In this document: positions 1-8,400 of the stretch, piece after piece
How positions within the stretch are numbered: position 1 is the stretch's first letter
Layout of the letters: each line of letters starts with the position of its first letter
DNA from: Candidatus Thiosymbion ectosymbiont of Robbea hypermnestra
GTDB taxonomy: Bacteria; Pseudomonadota; Gammaproteobacteria; Chromatiales; Chromatiaceae
DNA length: 17,378 bases
Direction of reading: 5' to 3'
Assembly: GCA_020443945.1 (NCBI GenBank)
Contig: JAIZWN010000099.1
Location: forward strand, 1-17,378
The notes under the pieces: generated by a model
What the model saw: only the letters and a program-made list of their open reading frames with translations
Told to the model about the DNA's origin: nothing
The model's database searches: none
Made by a program: the position numbers and the translations under genes

Positions 1-24
1 GCGGGAACGGATAGGCCAAATCTA

Positions 25-45
25 AGGACACGGGAAACCTGTCCT
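25..45. repeat. Short hairpin upstream of hemE
   Basis: AGGACA (25-30) and TGTCCT (40-45) form a perfect 6-bp inverted repeat around a 9-nt loop. No T-tract follows, so it is not a convincing intrinsic terminator. It may be an operator or the tail of whatever lies to the left. The rest of 1-222 holds no gene I can support and no convincing -35/-10 pair. Confidence 0.25.
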
Positions 46-222
46 CTACTCTACTGTGAGAATTGAGAACGCCCCCGGCACGTAGTTTCAGGATTTGTTT
101 CCGACTCGATTGACCGTTCGGTGGCCCTGGCCTGCTCGGCCGGCGGGTGTCGGGAACCTTGTGCTGTAGTATCCTGCATCCTGAAAACCAACGACTTACC
201 GCTCGCTTCTGGGATACGCTCG

Positions 223-1326
223 GTGACGGCACTCGATAACCATACCTTCCTGCGCGCCCTGCTGCGCCAGCGCCTGGACTACACGCCGGTCTGGATCATG
301 CGTCAGGCCGGGCGTTATCTGCCCGAATACCGGGCCACGCGCGCCCGCGCCGGCAGCTTTCTGGACCTGTGCCGGAATCCGGAGCTGGCCTGCGAGGTTA
401 CCCTCCAGCCCCTGGATCGGTTCCCCCTGGACGCGGCCATCCTGTTCTCCGACATCCTGACAATCCCGGACGCCATGGGGCTCGGGCTCTACTTTACCGA
501 GGGGGAAGGCCCCCGTTTCGAGCGGCCCATTCGCGCCGCCGCCGATGTGCAACGGTTGGCAGTTCCCGACATGGAGGACGAACTGAGCTATGTGATGGAT
601 ACGGTCGGCCTGGTCCGCCGCGAACTGGCCGGCCGGGTGCCGCTGATCGGCTTCGCGGGCAGCCCCTGGACCCTGGCGGTCTACATGATCGAAGGCGGCG
701 GCACCAAAAGCTTTGCCCGCTCCAAGGCCCTGCTGTTCGACCATCCCGAGCTGATGCATGTCCTGCTGACCAAGCTGGCCGCGGCGGTAACCGACTATCT
801 CGACGCCCAGGTAGCGCGTGGCGCCCAGGCCCTGATGATCTTCGATACCTGGGGGGGAGTGCTGACGCCCCGTGACTACCAGGCGTTCTCTCTCGATTAC
901 ATGACGCGCATCGTCGCCGGGCTCACCCGCGAGGCGGAGGGACGCCAGGTTCCGGTGATCCTCTTTACCAAAGGCGGCGGCCGGTGGCTGGACCGGATGG
1001 CGGAAAGCGGCTGCGACGCCCTGGGCGTGGACTGGACCCAAAACCTGGCCGATGCCCGCCGTCTGGTAAATGACCGGGTAGCCCTCCAGGGCAACCTGGA
1101 CCCAGGCATCCTCTATGCCTCGCCGGCACGCATTCGAGAAGAGGTCGGGCGGGTGCTCGCGAGCTACGGCCAGGGTTCCGGCCACATCTTCAACCTCGGC
1201 CACGGCATCCACCCGGACGTGGAGCCCGACCATGTCGCCGCCCTGGTGGATGCGGTCCATACCCTCAGCCCCGCCTTCCATGAAGCTACCGCACCCGACA
1301 CCTCGCACCCGACGGGAGAGAAATAA
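223..1326 (+). CDS. hemE: Uroporphyrinogen decarboxylase
   Basis: HemE removes the four acetate carboxyls of uroporphyrinogen III to give coproporphyrinogen III, a cytosolic and cofactor-free step of heme and (bacterio)chlorophyll synthesis. The 367-aa product from GTG 223 matches the family along its whole length. It has the N-terminal substrate-binding segment VWIMRQAGRYLPEYR (Arg27, Arg31), LFSDIL with the key Asp77, GFAGSPWTL, FDTWGG and the C-terminal FNLGHGIH. The frame stays open up to 121, but the family begins at the residues encoded from 223 (VTALDNHTFLRALLRQ), so GTG 223 is the likely start. Its Shine-Dalgarno is weak (GGGA at 211-214). It is a housekeeping gene; the T6SS genes begin 154 bp downstream, beyond a repeat element, so it probably does not share their operon. 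Confidence 0.95.
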   Translation: MTALDNHTFLRALLRQRLDYTPVWIMRQAGRYLPEYRATRARAGSFLDLCRNPELACEVTLQPLDRFPLDAAILFSDILTIPDAMGLGLYFTEGEGPRFERPIRAAADVQRLAVPDMEDELSYVMDTVGLVRRELAGRVPLIGFAGSPWTLAVYMIEGGGTKSFARSKALLFDHPELMHVLLTKLAAAVTDYLDAQVARGAQALMIFDTWGGVLTPRDYQAFSLDYMTRIVAGLTREAEGRQVPVILFTKGGGRWLDRMAESGCDALGVDWTQNLADARRLVNDRVALQGNLDPGILYASPARIREEVGRVLASYGQGSGHIFNLGHGIHPDVEPDHVAALVDAVHTLSPAFHEATAPDTSHPTGEK

Positions 1327-1340
1327 GCCCGCGTAGGCTG

Positions 1341-1447
1341 GTGCTCTGATTTTGTTATTCAGGCGGTGTTTTAATTTGGTTGTCTCCGGTAGTTCGATAG
1401 AGGTATCGACATAGGGTGTGTGCTTGGGGACAACAAAATCATAACGC
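1341..1447. repeat. Inverted-repeat element, left copy (MITE-like or operator array)
   Basis: This hemE-tssJ gap holds three related ~20-nt units. Two are in direct orientation (1341-1360 and 1366-1385) and one is inverted (1428-1447). They approximate the consensus GTGTTNTAATTTTGTTGTCC. A perfect small palindrome, TCGATA-GAGG-TATCGA (1394-1409), sits in the middle, so the whole could fold into a long imperfect hairpin. The same unit occurs twice more, inverted, at 13671-13746 on the other side of the T6SS block. It may be a decayed miniature transposable element or a regulator-binding array near the tssJ promoter. No encoded protein was seen here. Confidence 0.6.
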
Positions 1448-1480
1448 TTTCCCGAATTGTTCATCGAGGAGAGGTCTATT

Positions 1481-1960
1481 ATGAGGGTATCGAGAAGCGT
1501 TCGGGGCCGTTTTGCCGCACTCCTCTTGCTGGGTCTTGCCGGCGGTATCCTGCCGGGCTGCGGCGGCGATCCGCCCCGCGAGGCGACCCGGCTGGAGGCA
1601 GAGGTGATCGCCGCCGCCGATGTCAATGAAGACGCGGACGGTCGCGCCTTGCCCATTGTGGTGCGGCTCTATGAGCTCAAAACCCCCGGCGGATTCCAGG
1701 GCGCGGATTTTTACGGTCTCTACGACCGGGAGAACGAGGTGTTGGGGGCGAACCTGCTCAATCGAGAGGAACTGAATCTGCGCCCCGGACAGCGGCACCG
1801 CATCGCGCGTGAGCCGGCCCCGGAGGCCCGGTATCTGGGCGTGCTGGGGGCCTTCCGCAAGATTGATGACGCCCAGTGGAAGGCGGTCTATCCTTTAACC
1901 GCGGACGTGCTCAATCGGGTCGAGATCCAGCTCGGTTCGAACGCCGTCTCCATTCGCTAG
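1481..1960 (+). CDS. tssJ: T6SS outer-membrane lipoprotein TssJ
   Basis: TssJ is the outer-membrane lipoprotein that anchors the TssL-TssM envelope complex by binding the periplasmic C-terminus of TssM. The 159-aa product starts with a basic stretch and a hydrophobic helix (about residues 11-24). A lipobox-like LPGC follows, giving lipidated Cys27. The mature part has the TssJ pattern (PIVVRLYEL, LNLRPGQRH, LGVLGAFRKID, VEIQL near the end). ATG 1481 is chosen because a GAGGAG Shine-Dalgarno lies about 9 nt upstream and it leaves a proper signal peptide; a TTG at 1457 would only add eight residues. It is the first T6SS gene in the window and begins 33 bp after the inverted-repeat element, so its promoter probably lies in or next to that element. 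Confidence 0.9.
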   Translation: MRVSRSVRGRFAALLLLGLAGGILPGCGGDPPREATRLEAEVIAAADVNEDADGRALPIVVRLYELKTPGGFQGADFYGLYDRENEVLGANLLNREELNLRPGQRHRIAREPAPEARYLGVLGAFRKIDDAQWKAVYPLTADVLNRVEIQLGSNAVSIR

Positions 1961-2042
1961 GAACGGCTCAAAAACGCTTTGCGTCCTTTGCGCCTTTGCG
2001 GTTGAAACAGCCTATATTCACGTTGTTTTCGAATCGTTCTAA
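1961..2042. repeat. Dispersed CGCAAAG repeat, inverted copy, between tssJ and tssK
   Basis: Positions 1977-2003 are the exact reverse complement of 4799-4825 (27 nt), the CGCAAAGG-type repeat. The adjoining 1961-1975 (GAACGGCTCAAAAAC) resembles 4763-4778 after tssL. The element ends near 2042 in GAATCGTTCT, which roughly mirrors its left end, so it could form an imperfect hairpin. Repeats of this kind are scattered through many gammaproteobacterial genomes. It may reduce readthrough from tssJ into tssK. Confidence 0.7.
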
Positions 2043-2066
2043 TCGCCCCGGTCGCGGAGGCCGTCC

Positions 2067-3404
2067 ATGTCCTGGAATAACAAGGTGCTGTGGTCGGAGG
2101 GGGTGTTCCTGCAGCCCCATCATTTCCAGCAGCACGACCGCTACCTGGAGCATCTGATCGGCGCCTCGTCCCGCGTCGCCACCCCTTACCCCTGGGGGGT
2201 GGAGCAATTGACGCTCGATACCGATCTGTTGGCCCTGGGCAAGGTCGCCCTGGTGGAGGCCAAGGGTCTGTTGCCCGATGGCACCCCTTTCGATCTGCCG
2301 GGGAACGATCCCCCACCGCCGGCCCTGGAGCTCGACGAGACGGTCAAGGACCAGATTGTCTATCTGACCCTGCCTCTGCGCCAGTCGGGGTTGGTCGAGG
2401 CCGGGGACGCGACCGCGACCGAGGCTACCCTGCGTTACCGCAGCCGCACCCAGGAGGTGCGCGATAGTCATACCGGCCAACAACAGACGGAGGCCCCGAT
2501 CGAGGTCGGCGGCCTGGCCCTGCGCCTTCTGCTGGAGCGGGACGACCGCAACGGCCTTGCCCACACGGGGCTGGCGCGGATTCTGGAGTGTCGGGCGGAC
2601 AAGCAGATCCTGCTGGACGATGCCTATATCCCGCCCTGCGTGGACGCCAAGGCGAGCTCCCGGCTTGCCGGGTTCGTCGGCGAGCTGCTGGGGCTCTTGC
2701 ACCACCGCGGGGAGGCCTTGGCCGCGCGGGTCAGCGGCTCGGGCCGCGGCGGGGTCGCCGAGTGGGCGGATTTCCTTTTGCTGCAAGTCATCAACCGGCT
2801 CGAACCCCTGGCCGCGCACCTGGATGAGATGGCGGCTTTGCACCCGGAGCTCCTCTATCGCCTGTTGTTGCCCATGGCCGGGGAGCTCGCCACCTTCACC
2901 ACCCGCAACAAGCGCCCGCCCGAGTTTCCGACCTATCGCCATGCCGATCTGGCCGGGACCTTCACGCCGGTCATGATCGCCTTGCGGGAGGCCCTGAGCA
3001 GCGTTCTGGAGGAACGCGCCATCGCCATCCCGATCCAGGAGCGCCGATTCGGTTTCCGCGTCGCGCCCTTGAGCGACCGTACCCTGCTTGCCGACGCCGG
3101 CTTCATTCTGGCCGCCCACGCCAAGGTCAACAGCGAGGTCTTGCGCAACCGTTTTCCGGCCCAGGTAAAGGTCGGACCGGTGGAGAAGATCCAGGAGCTG
3201 GTCAAGCTCGCTTTGCCCGGAATCGCCTTGCGTCCCCTGCCGGTGGCGCCGCGCCAGATTCCCTTCCATTCCGGGTTCGTCTATTTCGAGCTCGACCGCA
3301 ACAGCGAGCTGTGGGAGCAACTGGAGCACTCGGGCGGATTCTCCCTGCACATCGGCGGCGAGTTTCCGGACCTGGAGCTGGAATTCTGGGCTATCCGGGA
3401 GTAG
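2067..3404 (+). CDS. tssK: T6SS baseplate-membrane complex adaptor TssK
   Basis: TssK is the cytoplasmic trimeric adaptor that links the TssF-TssG-TssE baseplate wedges to the inner-membrane TssL-TssM complex. The 445-aa product has normal family length. It opens with the characteristic N-terminus WNNKVLWSEGVFLQPHHFQQ. Further family features include PYPWGVEQL (about 36-44), the domain ending near PPEFPTYRH, and the C-terminal segment with FELDRNSELWEQL and LELEFWAIRE. A GGAGG Shine-Dalgarno at 2056-2060 lies 6 nt before the ATG. tssL begins 6 nt after its stop codon, so the two are surely co-transcribed. The tssJ-tssK gap contains a dispersed repeat. Confidence 0.95.
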   Translation: MSWNNKVLWSEGVFLQPHHFQQHDRYLEHLIGASSRVATPYPWGVEQLTLDTDLLALGKVALVEAKGLLPDGTPFDLPGNDPPPPALELDETVKDQIVYLTLPLRQSGLVEAGDATATEATLRYRSRTQEVRDSHTGQQQTEAPIEVGGLALRLLLERDDRNGLAHTGLARILECRADKQILLDDAYIPPCVDAKASSRLAGFVGELLGLLHHRGEALAARVSGSGRGGVAEWADFLLLQVINRLEPLAAHLDEMAALHPELLYRLLLPMAGELATFTTRNKRPPEFPTYRHADLAGTFTPVMIALREALSSVLEERAIAIPIQERRFGFRVAPLSDRTLLADAGFILAAHAKVNSEVLRNRFPAQVKVGPVEKIQELVKLALPGIALRPLPVAPRQIPFHSGFVYFELDRNSELWEQLEHSGGFSLHIGGEFPDLELEFWAIRE

Positions 3405-3410
3405 GCGAAC

Positions 3411-4763
3411 ATGTCCCGCGACGATCCTTTTTCCACCACGGGCGACAATGACCGCACCCTGATCCGGCCCATGCCGGGCGGGCGCCGGGCCGCCGGGGCC
3501 TCGGCGCCACCACCACCGCCGCCGCCCAGGGCGCGCGCGGCGGTCGATCCGGCCCCGAGCGGCGCCCCGCCCACCGGGACCGGCCTCAATCCCCTGGTGC
3601 GGTGCGCCTCGCCCCTGCTGGTCGCCGCCGGTCAGCTGCGCAACAGCACTACCCACCCGGATCCCCAGGGACTACGCAACCGGCTGGTGGGCGAGGTACG
3701 CACCTTCGAGGATTGCGCGCGGGCGAAGGGGCTTCCCGACAACAGTGTCCTGACCGCCCGCTATGTGCTCTGCTCTCTGCTCGACGAGGCGGTGCTGGGG
3801 ACCCCCTGGGGCAGCCAGAGCGTGTGGGCCGAGCAGGGCCTTCTGATCGGCTTCCACAAGGAGGCCTGGGGCGGCGAGAAGTTCTTTCTGGCCCTCGAAC
3901 AGCTGCTTGCTTTCCCCAGCGGCAATCTGCATCTGCTGGAGCTCCTGTATCTGTGCCTGGCCCTCGGCTTCAAGGGACGCTACGCCCGTGAGGGCGGCCG
4001 CGATCAGCTGGAGACAGTCCGCGAACGCCTCTATCAGACCATCCGCGCCCAGCACGGCGACCTCGAGCGGGAGCTCTCCCCCAACTGGCGGGGCATCGTC
4101 GAGCAGCGCGACCCCCTGATCCGCACCCTGCCCCTCTGGGTGTTGTCGGCCCTGGCCGGGCTGCTTCTGCTCGCCCTGTTCATGGGCTTCGACTATGCGC
4201 TGCACAGCGACTCGGATCCGGTCTTTCTGGCCCTCAACAAGCTGGATGTGAAAACCGTCGAGGTCCCCCGCACGCCGGTCGCGGTCCCCAAGCGCGAACC
4301 CCCGCCGCCGGCCGGCCCACCGCCGCTTTCGCTGCGCATCCTGCTGGCGGACGAGATCGCCGCCGGGCGGCTGGAGGTCATCGAGGGACCGCGGGGACGC
4401 ACCGAAACCGTCGTGATCCAGGGGGACAATCTCTTTCGCTCGGGTCGGGCCTCGATCAACAAGAGGTTCCGGCCCCTGCTGAAGATCATCGGCGGGGCCT
4501 TGCGGCAACTACCGGGCAGGGTATTGGTCACGGGCCATACCGACAGCGTGCCCATCCGAACCCTGAAGTTCCCGAGCAATCAAGTCCTGTCCCAGGCGCG
4601 CGCCCGGAATGTCGCCGGGCGGTTGGGGAAGATCACGGGCCAGCCCGACCGGTTCACCGCCAAGGGGTTGGCGAATAGCCGGCCACGGGTGCCGGAGAAG
4701 CCCACCCACGCCCGCAACCGGCGGGTGGAGATCCGCCTGCGACACCCGGCCCGCGCCGATTAG
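3411..4763 (+). CDS. tssL: T6SS protein TssL (IcmH/DotU) with C-terminal OmpA-like domain
   Basis: TssL is an inner-membrane component of the T6SS membrane complex; its cytoplasmic DotU domain contacts TssM and TssK. The 450-aa product has a low-complexity Pro/Ala/Arg-rich N-terminus (about 20-55), then a DotU domain (about 60-235) with YVLCSLLDEAVLGTPWG and FHKEAWGGEKFF. A single transmembrane helix follows (about 240-261, LWVLSALAGLLLLALFMGF). After a proline-rich linker comes a periplasmic OmpA/peptidoglycan-binding domain (about 310-445) with TGHTDSVPI, SQARARNV and NRRVEI. This is the extended form of TssL, able to bind peptidoglycan by itself. It is tightly linked to tssK. The next T6SS gene, tssM, starts 725 bp later because a hicBA pair intervenes. 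Confidence 0.94.
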   Translation: MSRDDPFSTTGDNDRTLIRPMPGGRRAAGASAPPPPPPPRARAAVDPAPSGAPPTGTGLNPLVRCASPLLVAAGQLRNSTTHPDPQGLRNRLVGEVRTFEDCARAKGLPDNSVLTARYVLCSLLDEAVLGTPWGSQSVWAEQGLLIGFHKEAWGGEKFFLALEQLLAFPSGNLHLLELLYLCLALGFKGRYAREGGRDQLETVRERLYQTIRAQHGDLERELSPNWRGIVEQRDPLIRTLPLWVLSALAGLLLLALFMGFDYALHSDSDPVFLALNKLDVKTVEVPRTPVAVPKREPPPPAGPPPLSLRILLADEIAAGRLEVIEGPRGRTETVVIQGDNLFRSGRASINKRFRPLLKIIGGALRQLPGRVLVTGHTDSVPIRTLKFPSNQVLSQARARNVAGRLGKITGQPDRFTAKGLANSRPRVPEKPTHARNRRVEIRLRHPARAD

Positions 4764-5061
4764 AAACGGTTCAAAAACAAGTTGGGCATCTTTGTTTTAA
4801 CCGCAAAGGCGCAAAGGACGCAAAGGAAAATAAGGCTTGGGTCGAGTACCCTGTTGCACCTGATTTTACGTTCTCAGCGAGGCGAGAAGCGGTCAGATGC
4901 GAGGCGCGCGAGTGCCGGAATAGCCAGTCCTGTTTCAAGCTTGCGCAACGATGCAGATGGTCGTTGCTCGCCGCGTCCGAAGGGAGCCCCCTGAAACGCG
5001 CCAAGATTGCATGCGGCAGAGGGGTTCCGGTTACTCGAACGAAGAGAGTAAAAAAACGATC
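4764..5061. other. Noncoding spacer between tssL and hicB with CGCAAAGG repeat
   Basis: This spacer begins with GAAACGGTTCAAAAAC (4763-4778), like the sequence after tssJ. It then carries the direct copy of the dispersed repeat at 4799-4826, with three CAAAGG-type units. The remaining ~230 bp have no frame with family resemblance; open frames through the repeat give translations such as FASFAPLRLKQ, which are repeat artefacts. The hicBA promoter should lie near its right end. A weak candidate is TTGCAT (5007-5012) and TTACTC (5031-5036) with an 18-nt spacer, but the -10 match is poor. Confidence 0.6.
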
Positions 5062-5268
5062 ATGAAATTCTCGGTAACAATAGACAAGGATGAAGATGGC
5101 GTATGGATTGTGGAATGTCCGGTAATACCTGGCTGCGTAAGCCAAGGTGCAACAAAAGATGAAGCATTGGCAAACATCAAAGAAGCTATTCAGCTATGCT
5201 TGGAGGTGCGTGCGGAAAAAGGAATGCCTCTGACCATTGAGACGAGGCAAATCGAGGTGGCTGCCTGA
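5062..5268 (+). CDS. hicB: HicB-family antitoxin (short form)
   Basis: HicB antitoxins neutralise the HicA mRNA interferase by direct binding. The 68-aa product has the partial RNase H-like HicB fold: an N-terminal strand KFSVTIDKDEDGVWIVECP, the PGCVSQGATKDEALANI motif and a helix EAIQLCLEV. It is the short type that lacks the C-terminal DNA-binding extension of longer HicB proteins, so repression by its own HTH is unlikely. ATG 5062 is chosen because the family starts here; the longer frame back to 4951 is unrelated sequence. Its stop overlaps the hicA start by one base (TGATG). Base composition is clearly more AT-rich than the flanking T6SS genes, which suggests acquisition. Confidence 0.88.
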   Translation: MKFSVTIDKDEDGVWIVECPVIPGCVSQGATKDEALANIKEAIQLCLEVRAEKGMPLTIETRQIEVAA

Positions 5269-5492
5269 TGCCTCCTTTACCGAAATTGAGTGGAAGAAAA
5301 GTAGTTCGTGTGTTTGAAAGATTTGGATGGAGCATCGCTCGCCAGAAAGGAAGCCACATTATCTTGGTGAAAGAAAACCATATTGCTACGTTATCTGTCC
5401 CGGATCACAAAGAAGTAGCAAAAGGAACTCTTCTGGATAAAGGCACGAATCCCGAAGAATTGTTCAACTCGAATATGTATACCCGGCCATGA
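5268..5492 (+). CDS. hicA: HicA-family toxin (mRNA interferase), C-terminus shortened
   Basis: HicA is a small dsRBD-like RNase that cleaves mRNA when free of HicB. The 74-aa product has LSGRKVVRVFERFGW, the QKGSH motif with putative catalytic His30, and SVPDHKEVAKGTL. Family members usually continue as KGTL-x-x-I-(I/L)-x-x-AGL-x-x-EEF. Here the text reads KGTLLDKGTNPEELF, so about four to five residues of the helix seem to be missing, which may weaken folding or activity. The start overlaps the hicB stop and has AGGTGG about 8 nt upstream. Its stop codon overlaps the tssM ATG (ATGA, 5489-5492). It could be an active toxin or a decaying one. Confidence 0.85.
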   Translation: MPPLPKLSGRKVVRVFERFGWSIARQKGSHIILVKENHIATLSVPDHKEVAKGTLLDKGTNPEELFNSNMYTRP

Positions 5493-8400
5493 AAAAAATG
5501 TTCCGGTTCTTGGGCAAACCCTGGCTCCTCGGCCTGCTGGGCGTGCTGGCCCTGGCACTGCTGATCTGGTTCCTGGGGCCCCTGTTCGGATTCGCCGGCG
5601 CCTATCCGCTCGAAGATGCGGGGCCGAGGTGGTTTCTCATCGGCTGCGCGTTCGGCATCTGGGCCCTGGTCCAGGTCTGGAAGGCCATCGCCGTCCAGCG
5701 GCGCAACCGCGAGCTGATGGACCAGATGGCGGAGACCCCCGAGCCGGAGCCGGACGCCGCCGAGGTGGCCTCTACCGAGGAGATCGAGACCCTGCGCGGG
5801 CGCTTCACCGAGGCCCTGGCGGTACTGAAGAAGTCGGACACCAAAGGGCGGCTCGGCGGCGCTTACGTCTATCAATTGCCCTGGTATCTCATCATCGGCC
5901 CGCCGGGATGCGGCAAGACCACGGCCCTGGTCAACTCCGGGTTACGCTTTCCGCTCGCGGATCGCTTCGGCCAGGACCCCATCCGCGGCGTCGGCGGCAC
6001 CCGCAACTGCGACTGGTGGTTCTCCGACGAGGCGGTGTTGTTGGATACCGCGGGCCGCTATACCACCCAGGATAGCTATGAGGCCGTGGACAGCTCCGCC
6101 TGGCTGGAGTTTCTCGCCCTGCTCAAGAAGTACCGCCCGCGGCGCCCCGTCAATGGGGTCCTGGTGGCGGTCAGTCTCGCCGACCTGATGCAGCAAACGG
6201 ATACCGAGCGGGCCATCCAGGCCCGCGCCGTCAAGCAACGGGTTCAGGAGCTGCACCGGCATCTGGGGATTCGCTTTCCCATCTATGTGCTCTTTATGAA
6301 GAGCGATCTGGTCGCGGGCTTTATGGAGAGCTTCGGCGATCTGGGCAGGGAGGAACGCGAGCAGGTTTGGGGCATGACCTTTCATCTGGACGAACACGCC
6401 GGCACCGGGGATGGCATCGCGGAATTCTCCCGCGAGTTCGACCGGCTGGAAGGACGCCTCAACGAGCAGCTAACAGGCAGGCTGCAACAGGAGCGCGATC
6501 CCCAGAAACGGGCCCAGCTCTTCGCCTTTCCGCAGCAGTTCGCCGCGATCAAGGAGGCCGCGGAGCCTTTTCTGAGGAATGTCTTTCAACCCAGCCGCTA
6601 CGAGGAGCACCCCCTGGTCCGCGGCGTCTACTTCACCAGCGGCACCCAGACCGGGGCGCCCATCGACCGCATCATGAGCGGGTTGGCGGTCAACCTGGGA
6701 CTCGACCCGCAGGCGTCGCCTGCCTTCACCGGCAGCGGCAAGAGCTTCTTCCTCAACCGCCTGTTTCGCGATCTCGTTTTTCGCGAGGCCGGCCTTGCCG
6801 GGACCGACCTGCGCCTGGAGAAACACCGCCGCTGGGTGCAACGTGGCGCCTATGCCGCGGCCATCGGCATCACGGCCATCGCCGCCACGGCCTGGTTGAC
6901 CAGCTACCTGCGCAACCAGAGCTACATCGGGGAGGTCGCCGCCCAAACCCAGGCCATCCAGTCCCGGATCGAGGCATTGCCGCCCCAGGAGCGACGGGAG
7001 CCCCTGCAATTTCTGCCCCTGCTCAATGCCCTGCGGGCGCTCCCCGGCGGCTACGGCGACGCCCCGGTCCCGCTGTCGGCGAGGTTCGGGCTGTCCCAGT
7101 ACGGCAAGCTCGGCGAAGCAGCGCGGGACGGCTATCGTCGAACCCTGGAGAAGACCCTGCTGTCCGCCGTTACCCTGGGCCTGGAGGATCAGATCCGCTC
7201 GCTCCTGGGCGAGCCGGACAAACTCCACGAGGCCCTGCGCGTCTATCTGATGCTCTACGACGACGCGCACTATGACCCAAAGACCATACGGGCCTGGGCC
7301 AATGCCTATTGGCAACACAACTGGCCGCGGGAGATCCCCGAGGAACAGCGCGCGGACCTGGACCGCCACCTGGCGGCCCTCTTCGGGCAGGAGCCCCCCG
7401 CCTATCGCCCCCATGAGCTCGACCGGGGACTCGTCGCCCGGGCGCGCGAGGTCCTGAACCGCCCGGATCCCGCCGAGTACCTCTTCTCCCGCCTGCAAGA
7501 AACCGGGGTCGGCGACCGGTTTCCCGCTTTCATCGTCAGTCACGCCGCGGGGCGTTTCGCCGATCAGGTCCTCGAACGCAAGAGCGGCAAGGCCCTCACC
7601 ACGGGCATCGACGCCCTCTACACCTATGACGCCTACCACCAGGGCTTCGAGCCCCAGGTCGTCAAGCTGATCGCCGAGCGGGAGAATGAACGCTGGGTCC
7701 TGGGTACCAGCGCCTCGCCGGCAAACGAGGCGAACCTGATGAAGGACGTCCGCCGACGCTATCTGCGGGAATACATCCACCAGTGGCGGGACCTGCTGGA
7801 CGACCTCACCCTCACCGGCGGGCGTGATCCCCGGGAGACGGCGGCCATCCTGGAGCTCCTATCCGACAAACGCGAATCCCCCCTGCTCCTGCTGTTCCAG
7901 GCCATCGCCCGTGAAACCGATCTCGCACACAAAGAGGACGCGGGTCAGACGGCCGGTCGTATCGAGGCGGCCGTAGACTATGTGCAACAGCGGGCGGGCC
8001 GGATCGGCCGGCTGTGGGAAGACGCCGAAAGAATCGAATCGGCGGGGGGGCGCCGCCGCCCCGAACAACCCCCGGAACATCGGGTGAGCGCGGCCTTCTC
8101 GGACCTCCACAAGCTGGTCGATACCGAGGACGGAAACAAGGTCTCCGAGCTGGAGACCAGCCTGGACCAGCTCCACCCCCTGTACATCTACATGAACAAT
8201 TACGCGGACCGGGTAGGCCGAGGACCCAAGCTGCTCGACTTCGTCAAACAGGACACCAAGGAGGCCGAGGCGGTCATGCGCAACGCCCGGAGCCTGCCGG
8301 CGCCCCTCGCCGACTGGCTGACCGACCTGGCCCAGGACAGCGCGAACATGGTCTCGGGGGATCTCCAGGCCGAGCTCAACCGGCTCTGGAAGGCGGATGT

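Noticed and set aside
121..222. Upstream extension of hemE
   Set aside because: The frame is open but these residues do not match HemE, whose homology starts at GTG 223.
196..1656. 486-codon minus-strand open frame across hemE
   Set aside because: It is the antisense shadow of hemE; it spans the intergenic element and has no family features.
1968..3656. 562-codon minus-strand open frame across tssK
   Set aside because: It is the antisense shadow of tssK in GC-rich DNA, runs through the CGCAAAG repeat and shows low-complexity Gln/Gly/Arg text with no recognisable domain.
4799..4826. Direct CAAAGG units as a CRISPR-like array
   Set aside because: Units are only 8-9 nt with no spacers; this is a dispersed intergenic repeat.
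4951..5061. Longer hicB start
   Set aside because: The extra residues do not belong to HicB and the frame there is spacer sequence; family homology starts at ATG 5062.
4771..5145. Minus-strand frame over the tssL-hicB spacer
   Set aside because: Part of it is translated dispersed repeat (FASFAPLRLKQ) and the rest is antisense to hicB.
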